Source: Dyadobacter luticola (GTDB taxonomy: Bacteria > Bacteroidota > Bacteroidia > Cytophagales > Spirosomataceae). From it: DNA of 64,000 nt. This document shows positions 32,235 through 41,350 of the stretch, in pieces. The position numbers and the translations under genes are program-made. Below the pieces are notes generated by a model. That model saw nothing but the letters and a program-made list of their open reading frames with translations. It ran no database searches and was not told the origin of the DNA. The stretch lies in NCBI RefSeq assembly GCF_005860805.1, contig NZ_VCEJ01000004.1, positions 1,674,001 to 1,738,000 of the forward strand, in the 5' to 3' direction. How positions within the stretch are numbered: position 1 is the first letter of the stretch; every line of letters starts with the position of its first letter.

Positions 32235-34748
32235 GTGAAAAAGCTATCTCACTCATTCTTTAAAAAAATTCTTGTCGCATCGTTTTTTTGCGTTTTGACG
32301 CTAGATTCATTTGCCCAGGCTCCGGCAACCGCTGCGTCGCCGAATCTTGAAACGGCACCAAAAGGTAATTCCAAAATTTCCGGAATTGTACTGGATTCAG
32401 CCGCTGCGAAAGGTGTCGAATTTGCCAGTATTGCATTATTCAATGTCGCTGATAACAAGGCTGTCGATGGAACCACCGCCGATGAAACCGGCAAGTTCGC
32501 GATCACCAAGGTGGCGCCGGGTTCCTATAAGCTGCTGATTTCGTTTATTGGTTTCAAAGACAAGACAATTAATAACATCCAGGTTGAAAAAGGGAAAGAT
32601 ATCGACCTCGGTTCTGTGCAGCTGGCTTCCAGCGTGCAGAATTTGCAGGAAGTGACCATTACTGGAGAGAAATCTTTGGTGGAGGAAAAAGTGGATAGGC
32701 TGGTTTTTAATGCCGAGAAAGACATTACTTCCAAAGGTGGCGACGCGGCGGATTTGTTGCGGAAAGTACCGATGCTATCTGTGGACCTGGATGGAAATGT
32801 TTCGCTGCGAGGCAGTTCCAACATTCGGGTTTTGATCAATAACAAACCTTCCACGATCATTGCAAGCAATGTGGCGGACGCTTTGAAGCAGATTCCGGCA
32901 GATATGATCAAAACTGTGGAGGTAATCACTTCACCTTCTGCGAAATATGATGCCGAAGGTTCCGGTGGTATCATCAACATTGTGACTAAGAAAAATAACC
33001 TGCAGGGACTGACTCTGAACATTGATTCAGGTGTAGGTAACCGCGGCACCAATCTGGGCCTGAACGGAAGTTACCGCAAAGGAAAAATGGGTTTTACACT
33101 CGGCGGTTTCGGACGGGCATTTTATAACAAAGCAACTTCTGTATTAAACCAGACCACTTTCTCGGAAGGCGGTTCTTTCCTGACAAATCAAAGTTCGAAT
33201 GCAAAGGATAGGGGATTGTTTGGTCAATATTCGCTGGGCTGGGATTATGATCTTGGAAAAAATCAGGCATTGTCTGCCGGGTTGAGATATGGTACCAGAA
33301 ATTTCATCCAGAAGCAAAATTTGACCATTAACCAGTTTGAAAACGACGTGCTGTCTGCTACCTCGCAACGCAAAGTGGATCGCAAAGATTTGTCGGGTAC
33401 GGTTGACTTTAACATTGATTACATCCGCACATTCAAGCCGCAGCAGGAGTGGAGCATTTCAACATTATACAGCCGCACGGGTTTGACCAATAATTTCAAT
33501 ACCGATCTGCTAAGCCAGTCCGGCGCAGTGAGCGGAAAGTTGAAAAACGAAAACCAGAATTATAACTCTGAATTTACATTACAAACTGATTATCAGACGC
33601 CCATCGCAAAAAATCAGATGCTGGAATTCGGCGCGAAAGGTATTTTCAGGACGGTTAACAGTGACTATAAATACCTGACTGCCACCGAATCCGGCGATTT
33701 TACATTGAGCACGACCAATCCTTCCGGCTCGCTGAATTACAACCAGAATGTGGCCGCAGGTTATGTTTCCTACTCTTTGACCACCAAAAATAAATACACG
33801 ATCAAAGCCGGTACGCGGTACGAGTTCACCGGAATTACGGCAGATCTGGGCGAGCAGGGCAAAATTTCGATCCCAAATTACGGCAACCTGGTGCCTAGCA
33901 TCAACGTTTCGAAAGCATTATCTGGCAGTACTACCGTGAAAGCGGCTTACAACCGCAGAATCCAGCGTCCTGGAATCCAGCAGCTCAATCCGAATGTGAA
34001 CTTGTCTAATCCTCAGAGCATTACGACGGGTAACCCGGCGCTAAGTCCTGAACTGACTGACAATTTTGAGCTGGCATTAAGTACCAACATTAAAAAGACT
34101 TATATCAATGCTTCGGTTTTTGCGCGGCAGACCAATAATTCGATCACTCAGATCAGGATGGCGGTGGATACTTTGCAGGGCGCAGTGGTGACAACTTACC
34201 AGAACATTGGCAAGCAGCAGGCGTACGGGATGAATGTTTTTGCCAATGTTTACCTCACGCCAAAATGGACGTTGAACGGAAGTATTGACATTCTGCACTC
34301 ATACCTGGAAGGTCAGGCGATGAGCCGGGAAGGTACTTCGGTGCCGGTAAGTAATTCCGGATTTAATTACGGCGGGCGGTTAATGTCGCAGATTTCGCTG
34401 CAGCAGGGTTGGGGATTGCAGGCTTTTGGGTTCTACCGCGGCAAGGAAATCCAGTTGCAGGGAACACGCACCGGTTTTTATATGTACTCGCTGGGTTTCA
34501 AAAAGGATTTCCCGAACAAGAAAGGAAGTATTGGTTTTGCTGCCGAAAATTTCCTGACAAAAGGTGTGCGGTTTACCTCTGACCTGACATCGCCACAGTT
34601 TGTTCAAACATCTCAGACACAGCTTTATAACCGGAATTTTAAGATCACATTGAATTATTCGATCGGTAAAATGAGCTTTGATGCACCGAAGAAGAAGACC
34701 AAATCGGTCAACAATAACGACGTCATGGGCGGTGGCGACGGAAAATAA
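32235..34748 (+). CDS. Outer-membrane beta-barrel receptor with carboxypeptidase-like domain
   Basis: Protein of 837 residues in the TonB-dependent receptor/OMP_b-brl_3 group. A signal peptide (KILVASFFCVLTLDSFAQ) is followed by a carboxypeptidase-regulatory-like domain (ISGIVLDSAAAKGVEFASIA), a plug-like domain (EKVDRLVFNAEKDITSKGGD, then LRGSSNIRVLINNKPST) and a barrel of about 500 residues. No typical TonB box is obvious. The start is GTG at 32235, the only start compatible with the signal peptide. It stands alone; the ligand is unknown. The C-terminus is a polar tail (PKKKTKSVNNNDVMGGGDGK) rather than the usual terminal aromatic residue. Confidence 0.88.
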   Translation: MKKLSHSFFKKILVASFFCVLTLDSFAQAPATAASPNLETAPKGNSKISGIVLDSAAAKGVEFASIALFNVADNKAVDGTTADETGKFAITKVAPGSYKLLISFIGFKDKTINNIQVEKGKDIDLGSVQLASSVQNLQEVTITGEKSLVEEKVDRLVFNAEKDITSKGGDAADLLRKVPMLSVDLDGNVSLRGSSNIRVLINNKPSTIIASNVADALKQIPADMIKTVEVITSPSAKYDAEGSGGIINIVTKKNNLQGLTLNIDSGVGNRGTNLGLNGSYRKGKMGFTLGGFGRAFYNKATSVLNQTTFSEGGSFLTNQSSNAKDRGLFGQYSLGWDYDLGKNQALSAGLRYGTRNFIQKQNLTINQFENDVLSATSQRKVDRKDLSGTVDFNIDYIRTFKPQQEWSISTLYSRTGLTNNFNTDLLSQSGAVSGKLKNENQNYNSEFTLQTDYQTPIAKNQMLEFGAKGIFRTVNSDYKYLTATESGDFTLSTTNPSGSLNYNQNVAAGYVSYSLTTKNKYTIKAGTRYEFTGITADLGEQGKISIPNYGNLVPSINVSKALSGSTTVKAAYNRRIQRPGIQQLNPNVNLSNPQSITTGNPALSPELTDNFELALSTNIKKTYINASVFARQTNNSITQIRMAVDTLQGAVVTTYQNIGKQQAYGMNVFANVYLTPKWTLNGSIDILHSYLEGQAMSREGTSVPVSNSGFNYGGRLMSQISLQQGWGLQAFGFYRGKEIQLQGTRTGFYMYSLGFKKDFPNKKGSIGFAAENFLTKGVRFTSDLTSPQFVQTSQTQLYNRNFKITLNYSIGKMSFDAPKKKTKSVNNNDVMGGGDGK

Positions 34749-34784
34749 TTATATCTGCTAATGTTAGTGCCGGCGTAAAAGCCA

Positions 34785-34813
34785 AAAAGGCCAGGAGCAA
34801 TTCCTGGCCTTTT
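34785..34813. terminator. Bidirectional terminator
   Basis: Stem AAAAGGCCAGGA/TCCTGGCCTTTT with a five-base loop, between the receptor gene and the convergent lipoprotein gene. Confidence 0.92.
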
Positions 34814-34832
34814 CAATGTTATGCGGAGACGA

Positions 34833-35384
34833 TTATTGATTGACTTTCCGTCCTTTCAACGTTTCTCTCTGATTTTTTACTTGCTTCAAAAGATCCTTTT
34901 TAACAAATAACCTCGCGCCCTGTCCGCCCTGCAGATCAAATGTGCGCTCTTTGTACTCGAATTTGTTATTGGGCAAAACGTCCAGAAAATAGTTTTGGCC
35001 GCTCAGATTAAACTTCATGCCTTTGGTATCCTGCTGGGTGTCGTCCCAGGAAACATATAGCACACCGTTGTCGGAACCGAGCGATACGCCAGGCGTAAAA
35101 GGAAGCACATTGATGGTTTGGATGCTTTTTCCGTTGCTCATCGTGATCTGACCTTCCGGATTTACCTTAATGTCGTTAGGATCAGATACTTCCCGACGAA
35201 TGTTGATGCCTTTGTCATTGAAAAACTGCACTTTATTCAACGGAATGTTGGCAGCTTCGAGATCGCGACGGAGGTCTTCGGTAAAAACAGTGTAATTGGA
35301 TAGCGGAACGGAATTCATTGTGGTGCAGCCGAATGCGACGCTCATAAAAAGCACCACGGTAAAAAGTTTTTTAATCAGAGTCAT
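34833..35384 (-). CDS. Putative lipoprotein, 183 residues
   Basis: The N-terminus has a lipoprotein signal (LFTVVLFMSVAFGCTTMNS, Cys near residue 20). The mature part is predicted mostly beta (VSLGSDNGVLYVSWDDTQQD) with a basic C-terminal tail. Family not recognised. ATG 35384 is chosen over 35450 because the longer form would bury the signal peptide 22 residues in. It shares a terminator with the convergent receptor gene and diverges from htpG. Confidence 0.75.
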   Translation of the reverse strand: MTLIKKLFTVVLFMSVAFGCTTMNSVPLSNYTVFTEDLRRDLEAANIPLNKVQFFNDKGINIRREVSDPNDIKVNPEGQITMSNGKSIQTINVLPFTPGVSLGSDNGVLYVSWDDTQQDTKGMKFNLSGQNYFLDVLPNNKFEYKERTFDLQGGQGARLFVKKDLLKQVKNQRETLKGRKVNQ

Positions 35385-35623
35385 GTCTAGAATTTGGTGT
35401 TCTCGTACGAATGAGTGGATGAATTTAGTTGGGTAGTTTACTAGTCGCAATATTAAGAAAAAAGCTTTTCAGTTTTACCAGTCAGCCGATTTGAAGCCAT
35501 TTTACTTACCGACTGACAATGTGTCAGCGAAAAACCTTCTAATTCTACTTGGAACGCATATTTGTACCGTCTATTGCAAAACCGAAAACAATTCTAAAAT
35601 ATAAAAACCAAAACATTATAACT

Positions 35624-37462
35624 ATGGAGTCAGTGATTCAGGAAAAAGGAAATCTCAGTATACATACCGAGAATATCTTTCCGATTATTAAAAAATTCCT
35701 TTACTCGGACCACGAAATATTTTTGAGAGAGCTGGTTTCCAATGCGGTTGATGCCTCTCAGAAAATTAAAAAATTGGCTTCTTATGGAGAATTTAACGGG
35801 GAGCTTGGCGATCTGAAAGTCGTTGTAAAGCTGGATAAAGATGCCAAAACGATCACGATCAGTGACAATGGTATCGGTATGACGGCCGACGAGATTAAAA
35901 AATATATCAACCAGATCGCATTCTCCGGCGCTACCGAATTTGTTGAAAAATACAAAGACAAAGGAGAGGACGGAAAAGGTGATAAAGGCATTATCGGACA
36001 TTTCGGTCTTGGTTTTTACTCGGCTTATATGGTGGCCGAAAATGTGGAGATCATTACAAAATCTTATAAAGAAGACGCCGAGGCAGTTCGCTGGCAATGT
36101 GACGGTTCGACAGAATTTGAACTGTCGCCGGCTGAAAAAGCAGAGCGCGGTTCTGACATTATCCTGCACATTGCAGCGGATTCCGAAGAGTTCTTAGATG
36201 AACATCGTCTGCGTGGAATCCTTGAAAAATATGGAAAATTCCTGCCGATCGCGATCGAGTTTGAAGATAAGGTCATCAACAACCCAAGCCCGATCTGGAC
36301 AAAAAATCCTTCTGATTTAAAGGACGAAGATTACCTGGCATTTTACAAAGAACTGTATCCTTTCAGCGAAGACCCGCTTTTCTGGATCCATTTGAATGTG
36401 GACTATCCTTTCAACCTGACGGGTGTTCTTTACTTCCCGAAACTACGCAATGATTTCCAGGGTCAGCGCGAGAAGATCCAGCTTTACAGCCGCCAAGTGT
36501 TTATTACCGACGAGGTAAAGGACATTGTGCCTGATTTTCTGCAACTGCTTCACGGTGTGATCGATTCGCCGGATATTCCTCTTAATGTTTCTAGAAGCTA
36601 CTTGCAGGCGGATGGAAATGTGAAGAAAATCAACGGTTATATTACACGTAAAGTAGCCGACAAACTTTCAGAGATTTTCAAAAACGACCGTGAAGGTTTT
36701 GAGAAGAAGTTTGACGATATCGGTTTGTTTGTAAAATACGGTATCATCAGTGATGATAAGTTTTATGAAAAAGCGAAAGATTTCTGCTTGCTGAAAAACA
36801 CCGACGGTAAGTTCTATACATTCGAGGAATATCGTGAACTGGTAAAAGAAAACCAGACAGATAAGAATGATACGCAGATATGGCTTTACACCACCGATGA
36901 GAAGAAGCAGGATGCGTTTATTCAGTCGGCCAAAAAGAGAAGCTATGATGTACTGGCGCTAACCAGCGTGATCGATTCGCACTTTATTAACACTTTGGAG
37001 CAAAAGCTTGAAAAAGTGAACATTAAGCGGGTAGACGCTGATACACTGGACAAACTGGTCGAAAAAGATGTGAAGCTGGACAGCATTCTTTCTTCGGAAG
37101 ATCAGGAAAAGGTGAAGAAGATTTTTGAAGAAGTGGTAGGTGGAAAAGGCGCAAATGTGCAGGTAGAGGCGATGCCGGTGGATGAGCTGCCGGTGGTGAT
37201 CACATTCCCTGAATTCATGCGCCGGATGACGGACATGCAGGCTTCTTCCGGACAACGTTCGATGTTTGGCGATATGCCTTTGATGTACACCGTTTCGCTG
37301 AATGCGAACCACCCGGTTACCGGCCGGATCCTGCAAGCCGAAAGCGAGGAAGAGCAGAAATCTTTGGCAAAACAGGTTTACGACCTGGCTTTACTGTCGC
37401 AGGGAATGTTGTCGGGCTCGGATCTGACGCAGTTTATCCAGCGTACCGTTACGAAGCTTTAA
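35624..37462 (+). CDS. htpG: Molecular chaperone HtpG (Hsp90)
   Basis: Hsp90-family chaperone of 612 residues. The N-terminal GHKL ATPase domain has FLRELVSNAVDASQKIKKLA, ISDNGIGMTADEIKKYINQI and HFGLGFYSAYMVAENVEI. The middle domain includes LPLNVSRSYLQ-like IPLNVSRSYLQADGNVKKIN with its conserved Arg. The C-terminal dimerisation part follows. It lacks a eukaryotic MEEVD tail, as expected. ATG 35624 aligns with the family start; the longer frame from 35549 is upstream leader. It is monocistronic with a strong terminator. Confidence 0.97.
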   Translation: MESVIQEKGNLSIHTENIFPIIKKFLYSDHEIFLRELVSNAVDASQKIKKLASYGEFNGELGDLKVVVKLDKDAKTITISDNGIGMTADEIKKYINQIAFSGATEFVEKYKDKGEDGKGDKGIIGHFGLGFYSAYMVAENVEIITKSYKEDAEAVRWQCDGSTEFELSPAEKAERGSDIILHIAADSEEFLDEHRLRGILEKYGKFLPIAIEFEDKVINNPSPIWTKNPSDLKDEDYLAFYKELYPFSEDPLFWIHLNVDYPFNLTGVLYFPKLRNDFQGQREKIQLYSRQVFITDEVKDIVPDFLQLLHGVIDSPDIPLNVSRSYLQADGNVKKINGYITRKVADKLSEIFKNDREGFEKKFDDIGLFVKYGIISDDKFYEKAKDFCLLKNTDGKFYTFEEYRELVKENQTDKNDTQIWLYTTDEKKQDAFIQSAKKRSYDVLALTSVIDSHFINTLEQKLEKVNIKRVDADTLDKLVEKDVKLDSILSSEDQEKVKKIFEEVVGGKGANVQVEAMPVDELPVVITFPEFMRRMTDMQASSGQRSMFGDMPLMYTVSLNANHPVTGRILQAESEEEQKSLAKQVYDLALLSQGMLSGSDLTQFIQRTVTKL

Positions 37463-37487
37463 GATTTTTTAGAGTTTATTAATATGG

Positions 37488-37512
37488 AAAACCCGCACAT
37501 GCTGCGGGTTTT
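37488..37512. terminator. Bidirectional terminator after htpG
   Basis: Perfect 10-bp stem AAAACCCGCA/TGCGGGTTTT with loop CATGC, shared with the convergent helix-hairpin-helix gene. Confidence 0.93.
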
Positions 37513-37524
37513 CTGCTTTTGAAA

Positions 37525-38052
37525 CTACCAATGTTGCGCTACGCCAGATAGCAGCTGAAATTTCAGTTTGTCCAGCTCCTCCCATTTTTGATCTTTTGCC
37601 AAAGCTGCCTGCCTCGGCCAGGAAGAAGGATCATGGATCTGAAATCTCGGGCCGGCCTTTTTCAAAATACCGACAATGCGGATAGCAGAAGTTTCGGCGA
37701 GCTGCTCGAAGGTGTGAATACCTTCTTTATTCAATAATTCTTCGATTTTCGGACCGATACCTTCAATCAGTTTCAGATCGTTCGGCGCGTGGTCGGGGCT
37801 TGTTGTCGGGTACACGGTTTTGGATGCGTTGGTTGCTAAAAATTGGTCGATGGGCGTGTGGTTTATATTTCTAAATTCTTCGAGCTCAGATTTTCTCTCC
37901 TCGATGAGCTCGCGAAGATGGTTGATTTTTCTTTTTATAATTATTCTTGCAAAAAACCACCCGGCAGCACCTGCCAGGCAAAGCAGCAGCGCTATTTGCG
38001 ATATTGCGACCGGCAGGCTTTCGGAGTTGGAAAACAGATCGGGCAGGCTCAT
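37525..38052 (-). CDS. Membrane-anchored helix-hairpin-helix protein
   Basis: Protein of 175 residues with one N-terminal membrane span (SQIALLLCLAGAAGWFFARI), a charged linker helix and a C-terminal helix-hairpin-helix domain of the kind found at the end of ribosomal and topoisomerase-like proteins (LIEGIGPKIEELLNKEGIHT, then FEQLAETSAIRIVGILKKAG). The domain usually binds DNA or proteins. Its start overlaps the stop of the next upstream gene by four bases, so the two small membrane proteins are made together. Role unknown. Confidence 0.8.
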   Translation of the reverse strand: MSLPDLFSNSESLPVAISQIALLLCLAGAAGWFFARIIIKRKINHLRELIEERKSELEEFRNINHTPIDQFLATNASKTVYPTTSPDHAPNDLKLIEGIGPKIEELLNKEGIHTFEQLAETSAIRIVGILKKAGPRFQIHDPSSWPRQAALAKDQKWEELDKLKFQLLSGVAQHW

Positions 38053-38393
38053 GATTTTGTCTGGTAATATTTCAGTTCATGATTGATCCTGTTCAGCCGG
38101 TATTTGAGCTCCCGGGTTTTCCGGCCTTCGTAGCTTCTGCCGGTAAAAAAGCCCAAAATGATGACGCCTGCAAACATAATCGCATATTGCCAGAGCTCGC
38201 GAACTGTGGGTTGATACGTCGTAATGAGTGAAAGATCCGGAGCTGGGCCGGAATCGGGTACTACTTCGGTCAAAAAAAGCGTGGAATTATGCAGCTGGTC
38301 GCAAAGCTTCTGGATTTTGCAGACGTGCCAGTAAGTTGAGCCCAGAATCCAGACAGATAATAAAGTCCACCAGAGCGCCTTGACATTGAACAT
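38049..38393 (-). CDS. Small two-span membrane protein
   Basis: Protein of 114 residues with a membrane span near each end (ALWWTLLSVWILGSTYWHVC and YAIMFAGVIILGFFTGRSYE) and a polar loop between them. The C-terminus is basic (GRKTRELKYRLNRINHELKY). Family not recognised. Translationally coupled (ATGA) to the helix-hairpin-helix membrane protein and located just downstream of rho, behind a terminator. Confidence 0.7.
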   Translation of the reverse strand: MFNVKALWWTLLSVWILGSTYWHVCKIQKLCDQLHNSTLFLTEVVPDSGPAPDLSLITTYQPTVRELWQYAIMFAGVIILGFFTGRSYEGRKTRELKYRLNRINHELKYYQTKS

Positions 38394-38491
38394 ATTAATC
38401 CCTTGTTTTCTGTTTTCAAAAACTTAAGGTATTCGTCAAAAAGAAGCTGATCGGGGAGGGAAGCTGCAAGATAGCAGCCTGGATGAAAGTT

Positions 38492-38522
38492 AAAAGAGCC
38501 TGAGTGTGACCCAGGCTCTTTT
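38492..38522. terminator. Terminator after rho
   Basis: Stem AAAAGAGCCTG/CAGGCTCTTTT with T tracts on both strands. It ends the minus-strand rho transcript. Confidence 0.92.
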
Positions 38523-38526
38523 TTAT

Positions 38527-40305
38527 TTATCGGTTCATAGAAATCAGGAACTCTTCGTTGTTCCGGGTGCCTTTCATATGTTCCAGCAGGAAGTCCATCG
38601 ATTCCATCGCATTCATGTCGGACATGTGCTTGCGGAGGATCCAGACTTTCTTAAGTGTTTCTTTATCAAGCAGCAAATCCTCGCGGCGGGTACCGGAAGC
38701 CATCACGTCGATGGCCGGGAATACACGCTTGTTAGAAAGCTTGCGGTCCAGTTGAAGCTCCATGTTACCGGTACCTTTGAATTCTTCAAAAATAACCTCA
38801 TCCATTTTAGAGCCGGTATCGATCAGGGCCGTGGCGATGATCGTCAATGATCCGCCGTGCTCCACATTACGTGCAGCACCAAAGAATCTTTTTGGTTTGT
38901 GCAAAGCATTGGCATCCACACCACCGGAAAGGATTTTACCGGAAGATGGCACCACCGTATTATACGCACGCGCCAGACGGGTGATCGAGTCAAGCAAAAT
39001 CACTACATCGTGACCACATTCCACCATTCTTTTGGCTTTTTCCAAAACAATGCTGGCTACTTTCACGTGACGGTCGGCCTGCTCATCGAATGTCGAAGCA
39101 ATCACTTCTGCACGCACGCTGCGCTGCATATCCGTCACCTCTTCCGGACGTTCATCGATCAATAAGATCAGCAAGAAAACTTCCGGGTGGTTGCGGGTGA
39201 TCGCATTGGCGATTTCTTTTAGCAAAACAGTTTTACCTGTTTTTGGCTGCGCCACGATCATTCCGCGCTGACCTTTACCAATCGGGGCAAAAAGGTCGAG
39301 AATACGTGTTGAATATTGATCCGGGCGGGAGCTTAATCTGAGACATTCGTCCGGGAAAAGCGGAGTAAGGTATTCAAAAGGAATACGGTCCCTGATTTCT
39401 TCGGTTGTTTTACCATTCACCGTTTCCACGCGAAGCAGTGCAAAATATTTTTCACCTTCTTTCGGCGGACGTATCTGGCCTTTTACGGTATCCCCGGTTT
39501 TCAGACCGAACAATTTGATCTGCGACGGCGACACATATATATCATCAGGGCTGGCGAGGTAGTTATAATCTGCCGAACGAAGGAATCCATATCCGCCGTC
39601 CTGCATAATTTCCAGTACACCTTCATTGACGATCAGACCGTCAAATTCTCTAACGTAGTTATTATAGTTGCGTTTGATTTTTGTGGAAGGATCTTCGCGT
39701 GGCTGCTGTTGCTGCGGCTGACGCTCGGTATTTTCACCATTTTGTTGCTGTTGCTTGAATGGTCTTTCCTCTCTTGGCGCAACATTCTGGTCGGAAACCT
39801 GCGTAACCGGCTTTTCCTCAGTAGTTTCAGAAACCGGTTCAGCGGGTGCAGCTTCGGGAGCGGCGGTTACTTCTTCACGGCCCAGGTCATTCAATGTATC
39901 ATTGTCCGAATCGTGTTCTTCGTTGATTCCCAGATTTTTGAGGAATTCACTGTCACGTTTCGGGCTTTCAGTTTTGGCAGGAGCGTCAAATAAAGGACTG
40001 AAAGGGGTGGCAGGTGCCTGGTTATCTTTTTTATTTTTTGCCGGCCGGTTATTGTTCTGCTTCACAGATACCGGTGTAGCCTCTAAAGGCCTTCTTGCCC
40101 GTCTCTTCTTGGGCTCATCCAGCTCGTCGGTCGAAACTTCCGCGGAAGATGCCACAGGCGCGGCTGCGGAAGTTTCCTGCTGGGACAGGATTCGGTTAAC
40201 TAATTCTTTTTTAGGGAGTTTGGCGTAATCCGGAATTCCAAGCGTCCCTGCTATCTCTTTAAGCTCCGATAGAAGCTTAAGGTTTAATTCATCAATTGTA
40301 GGCAT
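38527..40305 (-). CDS. rho: Transcription termination factor Rho with disordered insertion
   Basis: Hexameric RNA helicase that ends transcription at Rho-dependent sites. Domains: Rho_N ([19 protein letters not shown]), a disordered insertion of about 150 residues rich in Ala, Pro, Glu, Gln and Asn (about 45-195), the cold-shock-like RNA-binding domain ([20 protein letters not shown]), and the RecA-like ATPase with Walker [19 protein letters not shown], Walker [16 protein letters not shown] and the Q/R-loop region [14 protein letters not shown]. The 592-residue length exceeds E. coli Rho (419) because of the insertion, a Bacteroidota trait; in Bacteroides such an insertion promotes condensate formation. 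Confidence 0.97.
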   Translation of the reverse strand: MPTIDELNLKLLSELKEIAGTLGIPDYAKLPKKELVNRILSQQETSAAAPVASSAEVSTDELDEPKKRRARRPLEATPVSVKQNNNRPAKNKKDNQAPATPFSPLFDAPAKTESPKRDSEFLKNLGINEEHDSDNDTLNDLGREEVTAAPEAAPAEPVSETTEEKPVTQVSDQNVAPREERPFKQQQQNGENTERQPQQQQPREDPSTKIKRNYNNYVREFDGLIVNEGVLEIMQDGGYGFLRSADYNYLASPDDIYVSPSQIKLFGLKTGDTVKGQIRPPKEGEKYFALLRVETVNGKTTEEIRDRIPFEYLTPLFPDECLRLSSRPDQYSTRILDLFAPIGKGQRGMIVAQPKTGKTVLLKEIANAITRNHPEVFLLILLIDERPEEVTDMQRSVRAEVIASTFDEQADRHVKVASIVLEKAKRMVECGHDVVILLDSITRLARAYNTVVPSSGKILSGGVDANALHKPKRFFGAARNVEHGGSLTIIATALIDTGSKMDEVIFEEFKGTGNMELQLDRKLSNKRVFPAIDVMASGTRREDLLLDKETLKKVWILRKHMSDMNAMESMDFLLEHMKGTRNNEEFLISMNR

Positions 40306-40627
40306 ACAGAAAAGAGAAGGTAAAGCGAAACTCTACCGTTTTGACAAGATGTTTTGAAAGTAGTCGGATACAAAATCAGGATGTTGTGTCCCGAAGTCGG
40401 TGATGGTCATTTATTATGGTAATATATTGTTTGTAGAAGTCTGTGTTTGAAATTTGACACAAGAAGTACGACAATAAATCGGCAAGATTTTTTAAAACCC
40501 GATAACGTTGGGATGGGAAGTTATCGCGAAATGGATTTTGGATTTATAAGTCGATACTGGACTTAGATAGGCGAAGGTAAAAAAATTCATTTTTATTTCC
40601 AAATAATGTAAGATTTTTGCATTTACT
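40306..40627. other. Intergenic region between rho and coaX with a 7-bp inverted repeat
   Basis: A+T-rich 322 bases holding the divergent promoters of rho and coaX; neither matches the consensus exactly. A perfect inverted repeat CGATAAC/GTTATCG lies at 40500-40526 with 13 bases between the arms, a possible regulator site or RNA hairpin. No coding signal is seen. Confidence 0.5.
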
Positions 40628-41350
40628 ATGAATGTTGTAGTCGATTCAGGCAATACTTTCTCTAAAATCGGTTGGTTCGAAAAAGGAACTCTTATACGCT
40701 ATACGACAGGTCTCAGATTCGATGAGCTGATCGCGGCCATCGTTTCTGACATTCCCCAAAACGTTCTTTTTTCTTCCGTCAGCCGCACCGGCGAGGAATT
40801 CCGGCAGGCACTCGGGCTCGACCTAAATATATTGGAACTGAACCCTGAAACGCCCATCCCGATCTCCAAAAAATACGATACCCCAGCCACTTTAGGTGCC
40901 GATCGCGTCGCCGCATGTGCGGGTGCCAATCTGCTTTTTCCGGACGAGGATCTGATCGTGATCGATATGGGTACGTGCATCACCTATGATCTTATCGACC
41001 GGACTGCCACATTTCAGGGCGGCATAATTTCGCCCGGCGTGAGGATGCGATTCAATGCGATGCATTCGTTCACTAAAAGGCTCCCGCTTGTTGAGCCGGA
41101 AAAAGATCCCGCCTTTATCGGAAAAAGTACGTTTCAGGCCATGCAAAGCGGCGTCATGAATGGGGTACTTGCAGAAATGCAGGGAATTATTGAAAGATAC
41201 CGTCACAAATCACCCGGAATGCGCGTAGTATTATGCGGTGGCGATGCAGCTTTTTTTGAAAGTAGCCTGAAACCACCCATCTTTGCGGTGCCAGAGCTGG
41301 TTTTAATAGGATTGAACAGAATTTTAACATATAATGTCTCTTTACAGTAG
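40628..41350 (+). CDS. coaX: Type III pantothenate kinase
   Basis: Phosphorylates pantothenate, the first step to coenzyme A. CoaX enzymes belong to the ASKHA fold and need a monovalent cation. Phosphate-1 motif VVDSGNTFSKIGWF is at residue 3, the catalytic Asp lies in LGADRVAACAGANLLFP, and phosphate-2-like LIVIDMGTCITYDLID near residue 112. The 240-residue length is usual. Its end overlaps the start of the outer-membrane protein gene, a gene order (coaX, outer-membrane protein, lptC) frequent in Bacteroidota. coaBC, acting two steps later, is in the same window at 47805. Confidence 0.95.
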   Translation: MNVVVDSGNTFSKIGWFEKGTLIRYTTGLRFDELIAAIVSDIPQNVLFSSVSRTGEEFRQALGLDLNILELNPETPIPISKKYDTPATLGADRVAACAGANLLFPDEDLIVIDMGTCITYDLIDRTATFQGGIISPGVRMRFNAMHSFTKRLPLVEPEKDPAFIGKSTFQAMQSGVMNGVLAEMQGIIERYRHKSPGMRVVLCGGDAAFFESSLKPPIFAVPELVLIGLNRILTYNVSLQ

